Source of the DNA: CBCXVS01 sp965178525
GTDB lineage: Bacteria > Tectomicrobia > Entotheonellia > Entotheonellales > Entotheonellaceae
Reading direction: 5' to 3'
Assembly (NCBI GenBank): GCA_965178525.1
Contig: CBCXVS010000041.1
Coordinates: 1 to 34,600 of the forward strand
DNA length: 34,600 bases
Part shown: positions 8,565-15,576 of the stretch, in pieces
Layout: each line of letters starts with the position of its first letter
Numbering within the stretch: position 1 is the first letter of the stretch
The notes under the pieces: model-generated
The model's input: the letters and a program-made list of their open reading frames with translations, nothing else
What the model was told of the DNA's origin: nothing
The model's database searches: none
Program-made: the position numbers and the translations under genes

Positions 8565-8653
8565 CCCTTGAATTTATGTCGTCTGCTGCGCCATAGAGGA
8601 TCAAGGCGCCATCATACCAGGGGGGACCCGATGCCGCACCCAAAGGAGTACCC

Positions 8654-8935
8654 ATGCGATTACGACGGAAGATGATCGATTACGTCGCCAAAACCGTGAC
8701 CGACAATCTGTTCGACGAGGAATTACTCGCGATTGAAGACACGCCGGAGACGCTGCAGGCGGAAATACGGCGCATTATTACGGACGATTTGCTGATTGAA
8801 GATCGCCTCAATGAAGAGGTGAAGGACATTTTACGTGCCCATACGGCGGAAATCGACCGCGGCAATATCGACTACGCTCGCATGTTTGCGATGGTCAAAC
8901 GGCAGCTCGTCAAAGAACGCGGCCTCATTCTTTAG
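8654..8935 (+). CDS. DUF507 family protein (first of a tandem pair)
   Basis: 93 aa, highly charged and helical. AAAGGAG (8641-8647) precedes the ATG by six bases. It begins MRLRRKMIDYVAKTVTDNL and contains repeated acidic/hydrophobic heptad-like stretches (IRRIITDDLLIEDRLNEEVKDIL) typical of DUF507 proteins. The biochemical role of the family is unknown to me. The second copy follows after 26 bases on the same transcript. The pair is conserved in several deltaproteobacterial and related lineages, which is one of the taxonomic hints here. Probably cytoplasmic; no signal or membrane segment. Confidence 0.8.
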   Translation: MRLRRKMIDYVAKTVTDNLFDEELLAIEDTPETLQAEIRRIITDDLLIEDRLNEEVKDILRAHTAEIDRGNIDYARMFAMVKRQLVKERGLIL

Positions 8936-8961
8936 ATGCCTAGACCAATGGAGGCAATCTG

Positions 8962-9237
8962 ATGAGCTTATCCCGTGAAAAAATCAACCATCTGTCCCAG
9001 CTTGTGATGCAGACTCTGGAAACGCTTCCTGGGGTGACCTTGTATGAGCCGGCGAACGCCATCCGCTTAGAAATCGTACGCTCGTTCAACGAAGCCTTGA
9101 AGCTGGAGGAGACCATCGACACGGTCGTCCGGCAGAAGTTGAACTCGTACTCGCGCCCCATCCCCGAAGGCAGCCGTGAGTGGGATGTCATGTACCAAAA
9201 GTTTTACGATGAGGAATTCGACAAGCGCTTGGTGTAA
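8962..9237 (+). CDS. DUF507 family protein (second of a tandem pair)
   Basis: 91 aa, start at ATG 8962 with GGAGG at 8950-8954. The sequence MSLSREKINHLSQLVMQTLE is paralogous in layout to the preceding gene: N-terminal helix, a middle segment with ANAIRLEIVRSFNEALKLEETID, and a C-terminal tail (REWDVMYQKFYDEEF). The two probably arose by duplication and may form a heterodimer; this is inference. Its end is convergent with the acyl-CoA ligase gene (52-bp gap, no obvious terminator). Confidence 0.78.
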   Translation: MSLSREKINHLSQLVMQTLETLPGVTLYEPANAIRLEIVRSFNEALKLEETIDTVVRQKLNSYSRPIPEGSREWDVMYQKFYDEEFDKRLV

Positions 9238-9289
9238 CTCGCCACGCCACCGGGTGCGGCCTGCCCCAACGGCAGCGCGGCGGTACGCT

Positions 9290-11074
9290 CTAATCCTCCT
9301 CGTAGAGCTGCTCCAATTGGGCGGCATATTTCTGCGTCACCACCTTCCGTTTGACCTTCAAGGTCGGCGTCAGCTCCCCGCTTTCCTGCGTGAAATCGGT
9401 CGGCGCCACGATGAATTTCTTCACCGTTTCGTAAGATGCCAAGCGTTCGTTATACGTGGCCACACGTTCTTCGAGCAGCTTCACCACATGCGGATGCGTC
9501 GCCAGGGTCTCCATAGCCGTGTCCCCCAAGCCCTGTTCGCGGGCATAGACCGCGATTTCTTCCGGATCCAGCGTGAGGACGGCGGTCAGATATTTCTGCC
9601 GGTCCCCGTAGACCATGGCCTGGCTAATGTAGCGGTCGGTCTTGAAAAGATTCTCGATGTTCTGCGGCGCAACATTTTTCCCGCCCGCGGTCACAATAAG
9701 ATCCTTCTTGCGATCGGTGATGCGCAGGAAGCCCTCGGCGTCGATCTCCCCAATATCTCCGGTGGCAAACCAGCCATCCGGCAGAAAAACTTCCGCTGTC
9801 TCCTCCGGCCGTTTGTAATAGCCTTGGGCAATGTTGGGCCCACGCGCCAGAATTTCTCCATCCTCGGCAATCCGGATGTCGACGCCCGGAAAAGCCTGGC
9901 CCACCGTGCCGAATTTATAATGGCCCGGGCGATTGCCGGTCAAGGCCGGACAGGTTTCCGTCAGCCCATAGCCTTCCAAAATCAAGATGCCGGCGGCATG
10001 GAAAAATTCGGCGATTTCCTGCGCCAAGGGGGCGCCGCCAGAGATGAAGTAGCGCAGACGTCCACCCACGCGGGCGTGCAGTTTGCTGAAGACCAAGCGA
10101 TGCGCCACGCCCTGTTTCCACTGCAGGGCCGCCGGTATGGGCTGTTGACGCTGCTGCAAGGCGCTCACCTGACGCCCGACATTGACGCTCCACTGAAAGA
10201 TCTTCTGTTTGAGAGGTGAGCCACTCGCCCCCATCGCCATGACGCGCGCGTACATCTTTTCATACACGCGCGGCACGCTGAACATGAACATCGGCCGCAC
10301 CTCCTGCATATTATCGGGCAGGGCGTCGATGCTCTCGGCAAAGGCGGTCGTGAGTCCCAGGTACAATCCTAAAAAAACTTCCAGCCGGGCAAAGGAATGG
10401 GCCAGAGGCAAGAATAACAAATGCACCTCACCTGCCTTGGCGTCAACCGCCGCCCCCACGCTCTGCAACATGGCCAGATGGTTGCCGTGCGTCTGCACAA
10501 CGCCTTTTGGCGGCCCTGTGGTGCCGGACGTATAGACGTAGGTCGCCTCGCTATCCGGGTTGAGCTGCGCCAGGCGCGCTTCGACAGCCTGCGGCTCTGC
10601 GGCAGCGCCGCGCGCCATGAGATCGTCCAGAGAAAGGACGTCATCGGCGTCCTGCGCCCGGCCGGCCATCAGAATCACCTGGCGCAGACTCGGCACGTCA
10701 GACCGCACGCTTTGCGCGTTGGCAAGCTGCGCTGGCGTATCGACAAAGATGTGTGTGGACTCCGAATTTTGCAAGATATAGGCGGTCTGCTCCGCCGTGG
10801 ATGACGGATAGATGGGCACTGTAATACCGGCGACAGCCTGGATCGCCAAATCACACCACACCCATTCGGCACGGCTGTCGGACAACAGCGCCACACGATC
10901 ACCCGCCTGCACACCCAGTGCGAGTAATCCTTGGGCGATATGCTGCACCCGATCGCGTAATTCCTGCCAAGAGGTGTCGTACCATGTGCCGTCTCGCTTC
11001 ACCCGTTGCGCCGGTTGCTGACCGCGTGCGGCTGCACGCTCGAAAAACATCTGGGGGATACTCTGCGTTTCCAT
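9290..11074 (-). CDS. Long-chain fatty acid-CoA ligase (AMP-forming)
   Basis: 594 aa, the length of the long bacterial/eukaryotic-type acyl-CoA synthetases. It activates long-chain fatty acids with ATP and CoA through an acyl-adenylate. Motifs: phosphate loop YTSGTTGPPKG (181-191), A5 motif GYGLTETCP (369-377), GWFATGD (435-441), and the hinge/C-domain start DRKKDLIVTAGGKNVAP (about 455-471). No signal peptide, so it is cytosolic or membrane-peripheral. It is monocistronic on the minus strand. Substrate range cannot be read, but the ETF and CoA-transferase genes elsewhere in the window fit a fatty-acid/acyl-CoA economy. Confidence 0.9.
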   Translation of the reverse strand: METQSIPQMFFERAAARGQQPAQRVKRDGTWYDTSWQELRDRVQHIAQGLLALGVQAGDRVALLSDSRAEWVWCDLAIQAVAGITVPIYPSSTAEQTAYILQNSESTHIFVDTPAQLANAQSVRSDVPSLRQVILMAGRAQDADDVLSLDDLMARGAAAEPQAVEARLAQLNPDSEATYVYTSGTTGPPKGVVQTHGNHLAMLQSVGAAVDAKAGEVHLLFLPLAHSFARLEVFLGLYLGLTTAFAESIDALPDNMQEVRPMFMFSVPRVYEKMYARVMAMGASGSPLKQKIFQWSVNVGRQVSALQQRQQPIPAALQWKQGVAHRLVFSKLHARVGGRLRYFISGGAPLAQEIAEFFHAAGILILEGYGLTETCPALTGNRPGHYKFGTVGQAFPGVDIRIAEDGEILARGPNIAQGYYKRPEETAEVFLPDGWFATGDIGEIDAEGFLRITDRKKDLIVTAGGKNVAPQNIENLFKTDRYISQAMVYGDRQKYLTAVLTLDPEEIAVYAREQGLGDTAMETLATHPHVVKLLEERVATYNERLASYETVKKFIVAPTDFTQESGELTPTLKVKRKVVTQKYAAQLEQLYEED

Positions 11075-11117
11075 ACTTAGTACCGCTCCACGTAAAAAGG
11101 GGCACGATAAAGTTCTT

Positions 11118-11200
11118 AGCGATGAGCTATCAGCTAGAACGCTGAAAGAAAAAATCTTGCCTCTTCTTTTTTAGCTGACCGCTCATAGCTCATAGCTCTT
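11118..11200. repeat. AGCTNNN heptamer repeat island
   Basis: Heptamers in register: AGCGATG, AGCTATC, AGCTAGA (11118-11138), and AGCTGAC, CGCTCAT, AGCTCAT, AGCTCTT (11173-11200). Between them lies an A-rich then T-rich pair (AAAGAAAAAA ... TTCTTTTTT) able to fold back. The same layout recurs at 27529-27616. The stop codon of dtd (11190-11192) lies inside the repeat. Confidence 0.7.
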
Positions 11201-11675
11201 CATTTGCGGTGCACAGCACTTCGTCCTTTGCCTTCTCCGGGCTTTCCAACAGGATAGTGACCGGACCGTCGTTCACCAGGCTGACGGCCATATGCGCGCC
11301 AAAAGCACCCTGGGCCACCGGGATACCGAGCCGCGCGACCTCTGCCACCAACGCTTCATACAACTGCTGAGCCAATGGCGGCGGCGCGGCCTGCACAAAA
11401 GAAGGACGCCGTCCCTTACGGCAGTCGGCGTAGAGCGTAAATTGTGACACGATCAGGATCGATCCCTGCTGCTCGCGCACATCACGATTCATCTTCCCAT
11501 GGTCATCCTCAAAGATGCGCATGGTGACGAGCTTGGAGGCGACATACCGGACGTCGTCCATGGTATCGCCATGGCCAACTCCCAACAGAACCAATAAGCC
11601 ATGAGTAATGGCCCCTACCGTCTCGTCTGCCACCTGTACCTCGGCCTGCGACACCCGCTGGATCACAGCGCGCAT
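11190..11675 (-). CDS. dtd: D-aminoacyl-tRNA deacylase
   Basis: 161 aa from ATG 11675 (MRAVIQRVSQAEVQV, the canonical start), with AGGAG upstream; the open frame continues upstream but that part is leader sequence. The enzyme hydrolyses D-amino acids wrongly attached to tRNA. Both catalytic motifs are present: SQFTLYAD (SQxTL) and GPVTILLES (GPVT). Normal family members stop soon after GPVT, at about 145-150 aa. Here about 15 extra residues follow (EKAKDEVLCTANEEL), and the last codons and stop are made of the AGCTNNN heptamer repeat. A 66-nt repeated leader element lies 24 bases before the start. Confidence 0.93.
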   Translation of the reverse strand: MRAVIQRVSQAEVQVADETVGAITHGLLVLLGVGHGDTMDDVRYVASKLVTMRIFEDDHGKMNRDVREQQGSILIVSQFTLYADCRKGRRPSFVQAAPPPLAQQLYEALVAEVARLGIPVAQGAFGAHMAVSLVNDGPVTILLESPEKAKDEVLCTANEEL

Positions 11676-11699
11676 CGTTGCCACTCCTCTCCTGCCACG

Positions 11700-11765
11700 A
11701 AGTGCCCGGACAGAATTAAATTCATATTCTTCCTCCGGAAAAATGAGGCAGCTCATTTTGTCCAG
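11700..11765 (-). repeat. 66-nt conserved leader element, copy A (upstream of dtd)
   Basis: Read on the minus strand, this matches 21301-21366 (plus strand) without gaps, 55 of 66 identical by hand count. Both copies start CTGGACAAAAT, contain an A/T-closed hairpin around TTTTTCC-3 nt-GGAA, and end TCTGT-C/T-CGGGCACTT. Both stand in the same orientation directly upstream of a gene: 24 bases before dtd here, 38 before the FAD oxidoreductase there. Hairpin positions differ only by changes that keep pairing (A-T to G-U, U-G to U-A). Confidence 0.6.
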
Positions 11766-11909
11766 GAACTGATAGCGCCATTCCGGACGTGTCGGTTGTT
11801 GTAAACATGCTACCAAGCGCCACGGTGATCTGCAAACCCACGACATGCCCCGACGCCGCGACCCTACACGGCCTCAATCGCGTGTCATCGCCTGCCGATA
11901 AAGTCTCTC

Positions 11910-11957
11910 AGTACCCGGACACCGTGATGGATCTGTCTTTCCTCTGGAAAAACGATT
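11910..11957 (-). repeat. Degenerate third copy of the leader element
   Basis: Minus strand shares the 19-nt block ATCGTTTTTCCAGAGGAAA with copy B (21301-21366) and then a diverged tail ending TGTCCGGGTACT. It overlaps the start of the methyltransferase fragment. Similarity outside the block is weak. Confidence 0.4.
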
Positions 11958-12646
11958 TGAAACCGCCTGCAGCATTCGCCACACTTCAAGATGTGGCATG
12001 CCTCTTAGGCTCCTACGCCCATGATGCACTCGCCCGTCTCACACCAAGCGAATTCCCTGCCCTCGCCGCAATTCGCACCGCCTTTGAAGATACCTTAGGG
12101 CTGAAATTCCAGGACGCCGAAGGGAAACCGTTTTTCCGCTCTGCACTGGTGCAGACGCTATTCTACGGCATGTTCTCAGCCTGGGCGCTCTGGAGCAAAC
12201 CGCATCCTCCCACGACTGCAGACGGTTTTGAGTGGCGTCGCACCACGCATGACCTCCCGATCCCGCTCCTGCGCCAGCTGTTCCACACCGTCGCCGACCC
12301 GGATCACGGGTTCGCACTCGGGCTGGCTGACGTCTTGGACGCGGCTGGAGCCGCGCTCAACCGGGTGGACCGGGCTGCCTTTTTTGCCGCATTCGACGCC
12401 GGGCAGGCCGTACAGTATTTTTACGAACCGTTTCTACACACCTTCGATCCGGCCTTACGTAAAGCGCTTGGGGTATGGTACACCCCGTCTGAGATCGTGC
12501 AGTACATGGTCGCCAGAGTTGACACGGTGTTGCGTGAGGAATTAGACGTCCGGGAGGGGCTCGCGGACCCACGTGTCCATGTCCTCGACCCGGGATGTGG
12601 CACCGGGGCCTATCTACATGCAGCAGTATTACGATGCGCGCGTTGA
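11927..12646 (+). pseudogene. Type ISP-like N6-adenine DNA methyltransferase, 5' fragment
   Basis: The frame is open from GTG 11789; coding resemblance begins near ATG 11927. The stretch NDLKPPAAFATLQDVACLLG and FFRSALVQTLFYGMFSAWALW is the helical region ahead of the catalytic domain in large N6-adenine methyltransferases of the type ISP kind. GVWYTPSEIVQYMV and the SAM-binding motif I (VLDPGCGTGAYL) follow. The frame ends at 12646, right after motif I, with the NPPY/F catalytic motif IV absent. The nuclease and helicase parts that precede the methyltransferase in full type ISP enzymes are also absent. This is a decayed restriction-modification gene; the other end follows in another frame. 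Confidence 0.7.
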
Positions 12647-13862
12647 TTGGCCAACCTTGCAGACTTTGCACCCCGGTTTGACGGCCGACGCCGCGAGCTT
12701 TAAGGCGGACCACGTGCGCCCCAAGCTTCTGGCGGCGGAATCCTATGAGCCGGAACGGATTTGCCGCTACGCCCTCCGCCCTTTTGATATGCGTTGGTGT
12801 TATTACAGTGAGGTAAGCCCTCTGTGGAACCGCGCCCGCCCGATGCTGCGGGCACAATGCCGGCAAGACAACGCCTTCCTCTTGAGTCGCCCAACCGGCG
12901 TCGCCACCCCTGAAGGGGTCCCGATGGCATTTACCCGCACCCTGGGCGATAATGATTTTTTGCGCGGTCATGCCTACTATTTTCCGCTCCTCCTATACCC
13001 GCCGTGTGAAAAACGGGGCAAGACGCCAGACGAGGCGTCGCCAAGCCGACCGCGAGCCAATCTGTCGCCAGCAGCCCGAGCGTATCTCGCCGCCCTGGCT
13101 ATCACCGACGTCGACTCCTGCGTTCAAAGCGCCAGTCTCATATGGATGCACGCTCTGGCCATTGGCTTCACGCCGGCATACCTGGCCGAAAATGCAGATG
13201 GTATCCGGAGTCACTGGTTACGCCTTCCCCTGCCCAATTGCCCCTCGCTCCTTTTGGCTTCGGCTGCTCTCGGCCGTCAAGTCGCCGCCCTATCCGATAT
13301 AGACCAGCCGGTGGGCGGCGTCACCTTCGGGGACATGCCCCCCGACCTGCGCGCCGTTGCCGTGCTCATGCAGGGCAGCGGGGAGGCATTGAACCCGAAT
13401 GCAGACGACCTCGCCATCACGGCAGGGTGGGGACACGCGCACAACAGAGCGACCATGCCAGGTAAAGGCAAAGTGGTGGAACGCGCCTATACGTCTGGTG
13501 AACATGCGGCTCTCCAGGCGCGTGCGCAGCAACTCGGACTGACAACCGCGCACATCCGACACCTCCTGGGGACCACCACCTACGATATCTATCTGCACGA
13601 TGGGGCCTACTGGACCAACATCCCACGCAACGTTTGGGGCTACACCATCGGGGGCTATCAGGTGCTGAAAAAATGGCTGAGCTACCGAGAACACGACGTC
13701 TTGGGCCATCCCCTCACACCGGGTGAGGCATGCGACGTGATGCATATGGCGCGCCGCCTCGCGGCGCTTCTCCTGCTCACACCCGCCCTGGAAACGAACT
13801 ACGACAGGATCAAAAACGCATGCTCCGCGTGGCCTCCGGCAGATGTCTCCGGACCGGCATGA
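12615..13862 (+). pseudogene. Type ISP-like methyltransferase, 3' fragment (specificity domain)
   Basis: From about 12615 a different frame (opened by chance at ATG 12573) reads YYDARVDWPTLQTLHPGL and continues to the gene end. It contains ERICRYALRPFDMRWCYYSE, which resembles the start of the type ISP C-terminal specificity domain. Near the end comes WGYTIGGYQVLKKWLSYRE, then the ALLLLTPALETNY tail typical of this family. The join with the 5' fragment at about 12615-12640 skips the whole methyltransferase core after motif I (several hundred residues in relatives) and shifts the frame. An internal deletion is the simplest explanation. The fragment is unlikely to be functional alone. Confidence 0.7.
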
Positions 13863-13914
13863 GCCGATGACGTGCGGCAACCTCCCCCCTAGCCGTCATA
13901 TCGTTTTACCAGGG

Positions 13915-13972
13915 TTTACAAAGCGCACAGCACCCGTTAGAATCATGACATTCGACTGCAGCACTAACGGGT
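13915..13972 (+). promoter_or_regulatory. Ferredoxin promoter with overlapping inverted repeat
   Basis: TTTACA (13915-13920), 17 bp, TAGAAT (13938-13943). A perfect 9-bp inverted repeat, ACCCGTTAG (13932-13940) and CTAACGGGT (13964-13972) with a 23-nt spacer, covers the -10 box and the expected start of transcription. It could be an operator or an RNA hairpin at the 5' end. Confidence 0.55.
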
Positions 13973-13990
13973 TCGTGAAGGAGACAGGGA

Positions 13991-14269
13991 GTGGCTGAAC
14001 GAGCGCGGCGCGCGCGGAGACCGCGTCCGAAAGCATGGATTGATATTGACGGATGTACGGGCTGTGAATGGTGCGTCGACTTCTGCCCGGTCGATTGCAT
14101 TGACAAAATCGATGACCCGAACTACGCTGGCGACGGCTCACATCAAGTCGTCATCGTCGATTGGGATATCTGTACCGGGTGCACCATTTGTGAGAAGGAA
14201 TGCCCTTGGGAAACCATCACCATGATTTCCGGCACCGAGGTGGAGGAACTCCTCAACGAAGAGATTTAA
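13991..14269 (+). CDS. 2[4Fe-4S] ferredoxin
   Basis: 92 aa from GTG 13991, with AAGGAG at 13978-13983. Two complete cluster motifs, CTGCEWCVDFCP and CTGCTICEKECP, follow the CxxCxxCxxxCP pattern of bacterial-type ferredoxins, so two [4Fe-4S] clusters are expected. A basic N-terminus (AERARRARRPRPK) precedes the fold and an acidic tail (EVEELLNEEI) ends it. It is a cytoplasmic low-potential electron carrier; the partner is not evident from the neighbours. Monocistronic, convergent with the flavoprotein gene (25-bp gap), with its own promoter overlapping an inverted repeat. Confidence 0.9.
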   Translation: MAERARRARRPRPKAWIDIDGCTGCEWCVDFCPVDCIDKIDDPNYAGDGSHQVVIVDWDICTGCTICEKECPWETITMISGTEVEELLNEEI

Positions 14270-14294
14270 GTACCGCTCGCATTCTAGACCCTGG

Positions 14295-14870
14295 TTAATC
14301 GGCCACGGTCGGCGGCATGTGCGCCAGCACCTGAGCCATAATCGTTTCAGGTTCGGCAAGCCTGCCAACGCCCTTTCCCTCCAGCATACTTGCCAATGGG
14401 CCATATTCCGGTTCGATTACGGTGAGATGCGGCCACTGGCGCAAGGTGGCCAGATGGCGTTGCACCACAGGATTCGTATACATGTGCGTATTCATCGCCG
14501 GCGCAAGAAAAATGGGAGCGCGGTCGGCAACGACCACGAGCAGGGTACTGAGCAAGTCGTCGGCAGCCCCCGTGGCGAGTTTGCACACCAAATTGGCGGT
14601 TGCCGGTGCCACGAGCACCAGGTCGGCCCCGTGCGCCAGGGCGATGTGTTCCATCTCCCATGTCTTCAGAGGCGCAAAGAGATCAACGCTCACGGGATGA
14701 CCGGACCACATGACAAAGGATTCCGGGGCGATGAACTGCGTCGCGTGATCGGTCATGACAACAAAGGGATCCGCCCCATGGTGTTTGAGGAGACGCACTA
14801 CCGTCAATGCTTTAAAGGCGGCGATGCCGCCGCAGACAGCCAGAATCGCTTTTTTGCCCTGCAGTGCCAT
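14295..14870 (-). CDS. Flavoprotein, phosphopantothenoylcysteine decarboxylase-like (CoaC part of CoaBC)
   Basis: 191 aa from ATG 14870 (MALQGKKAILAVCGGIAAFKA), preceded by AAGGG; the frame opens further upstream at 14930 without support. It is an HFCD-family FMN protein: GGIAAFKA near the N-terminus binds the phosphate, HIALAHGADLVLVAPATAN carries the conserved His and the flavin-binding segment, and PAMNTHMY is the PAMN substrate clamp. The family decarboxylates phosphopantothenoylcysteine in CoA synthesis. The CoaB synthetase half, usually fused, is absent and not next door. A related lantibiotic-type (EpiD) decarboxylase is possible but less likely. Confidence 0.8.
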   Translation of the reverse strand: MALQGKKAILAVCGGIAAFKALTVVRLLKHHGADPFVVMTDHATQFIAPESFVMWSGHPVSVDLFAPLKTWEMEHIALAHGADLVLVAPATANLVCKLATGAADDLLSTLLVVVADRAPIFLAPAMNTHMYTNPVVQRHLATLRQWPHLTVIEPEYGPLASMLEGKGVGRLAEPETIMAQVLAHMPPTVAD

Positions 14871-14989
14871 GGGATACGCCCTTGATGCACCATGCTGAAA
14901 CCGGGGGAGAAGCGGAACGGACGTGGGCATACCATAGCATGTTTTCCCCAGGATGATGCACAGAAAAATTCACATCCGCTTTTTTTCTC

Positions 14990-15017
14990 CTTGCAAAATG
15001 ACGATTCGTTTTATAAT
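14990..15017 (+). promoter_or_regulatory. groESL promoter
   Basis: TATAAT at 15012-15017 with CTTGCA (14990-14995, 16-bp spacer) or TTGCAA (14991-14996, 15 bp) as the -35. It sits directly before the CIRCE operator. Confidence 0.65.
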
Positions 15018-15020
15018 TTA

Positions 15021-15047
15021 TTAGCACTCTAATGCGGTGAGTGCTAA
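15021..15047 (+). promoter_or_regulatory. CIRCE operator (HrcA binding site)
   Basis: Perfect TTAGCACTC-N9-GAGTGCTAA. This is the HrcA repressor site of heat-shock operons, placed four bases after the -10 so that it covers the transcription start. It implies that the genome encodes HrcA. Confidence 0.97.
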
Positions 15048-15238
15048 TCACGGTTCAGCCGGAAATGTGCACCCTGCACGATTTTGAGGTCCCAAACCCG
15101 GCTACAGAGAGGGGTGCAGCCGGTAGAGGCGGGCGCCGAGACACACGAGAGTGTGAGTCATGTCAGCGCGTGCCAGAACGAAGGTGACTTTCATTTCGTC
15201 AACTTTCATGACATCAAGAGCAAAAGGGAGGTTTTCGT
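15048..15238 (+). other. Long groES leader
   Basis: About 190 bases separate CIRCE from groES. No gene is evident. A small hairpin CACAC-GAGA-GTGTG lies near 15145-15160, and TGACTTTCAT / CAACTTTCAT are near-repeats around 15187-15211. GGGAGG just before groES is the ribosome site. Confidence 0.4.
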
Positions 15239-15532
15239 ATGGCTTTACTGCCACTGCATGATCGGATTCTGGTCAAACGGCTCGAGGAGGGGGAAGAGCA
15301 AAGCGAAGGCGGTATCATCATCCCCGACACGGCGAAGGAAAAACCGCAGCAGGCGGAAGTGTTGGCCTGCGGCAACGGGCGCATCACGGATGATGGGAAA
15401 ACCCAACCCATGGACGTCAAACAAGGGGATAAAGTTGTCTTCAGTAAATATGCGGGGACGGAAGTCAAGATCGACGGCGAAGAACTGTTGGTCATTCGTG
15501 AAGACGATGTCTTGGGTGTGCTCGACTCATGA
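15239..15532 (+). CDS. groES: Co-chaperonin GroES
   Basis: 97 aa. It begins MALLPLHDRILVKRLEEGEE; the mobile loop (SEGGIIIPDTAKEKP, about residues 22-36) is intact and the end VIREDDVLGVLDS is canonical. It caps the GroEL ring to enclose substrate proteins. GGGAGG lies about eight bases before ATG 15239. It is first in a two-gene operon under a CIRCE-controlled promoter, 44 bases ahead of groEL. Confidence 0.97.
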   Translation: MALLPLHDRILVKRLEEGEEQSEGGIIIPDTAKEKPQQAEVLACGNGRITDDGKTQPMDVKQGDKVVFSKYAGTEVKIDGEELLVIREDDVLGVLDS

Positions 15533-15576
15533 CGTATGGGGCGAGAGCAACGTAATCAAAAAGGAGGCTTAGGACG

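Noticed and set aside
12573..13862. Independent gene starting at ATG 12573
   Set aside because: The first codons overlap the motif I region of the upstream fragment in another frame. Homology begins only after about 12615, so it is a fragment, not a new gene.
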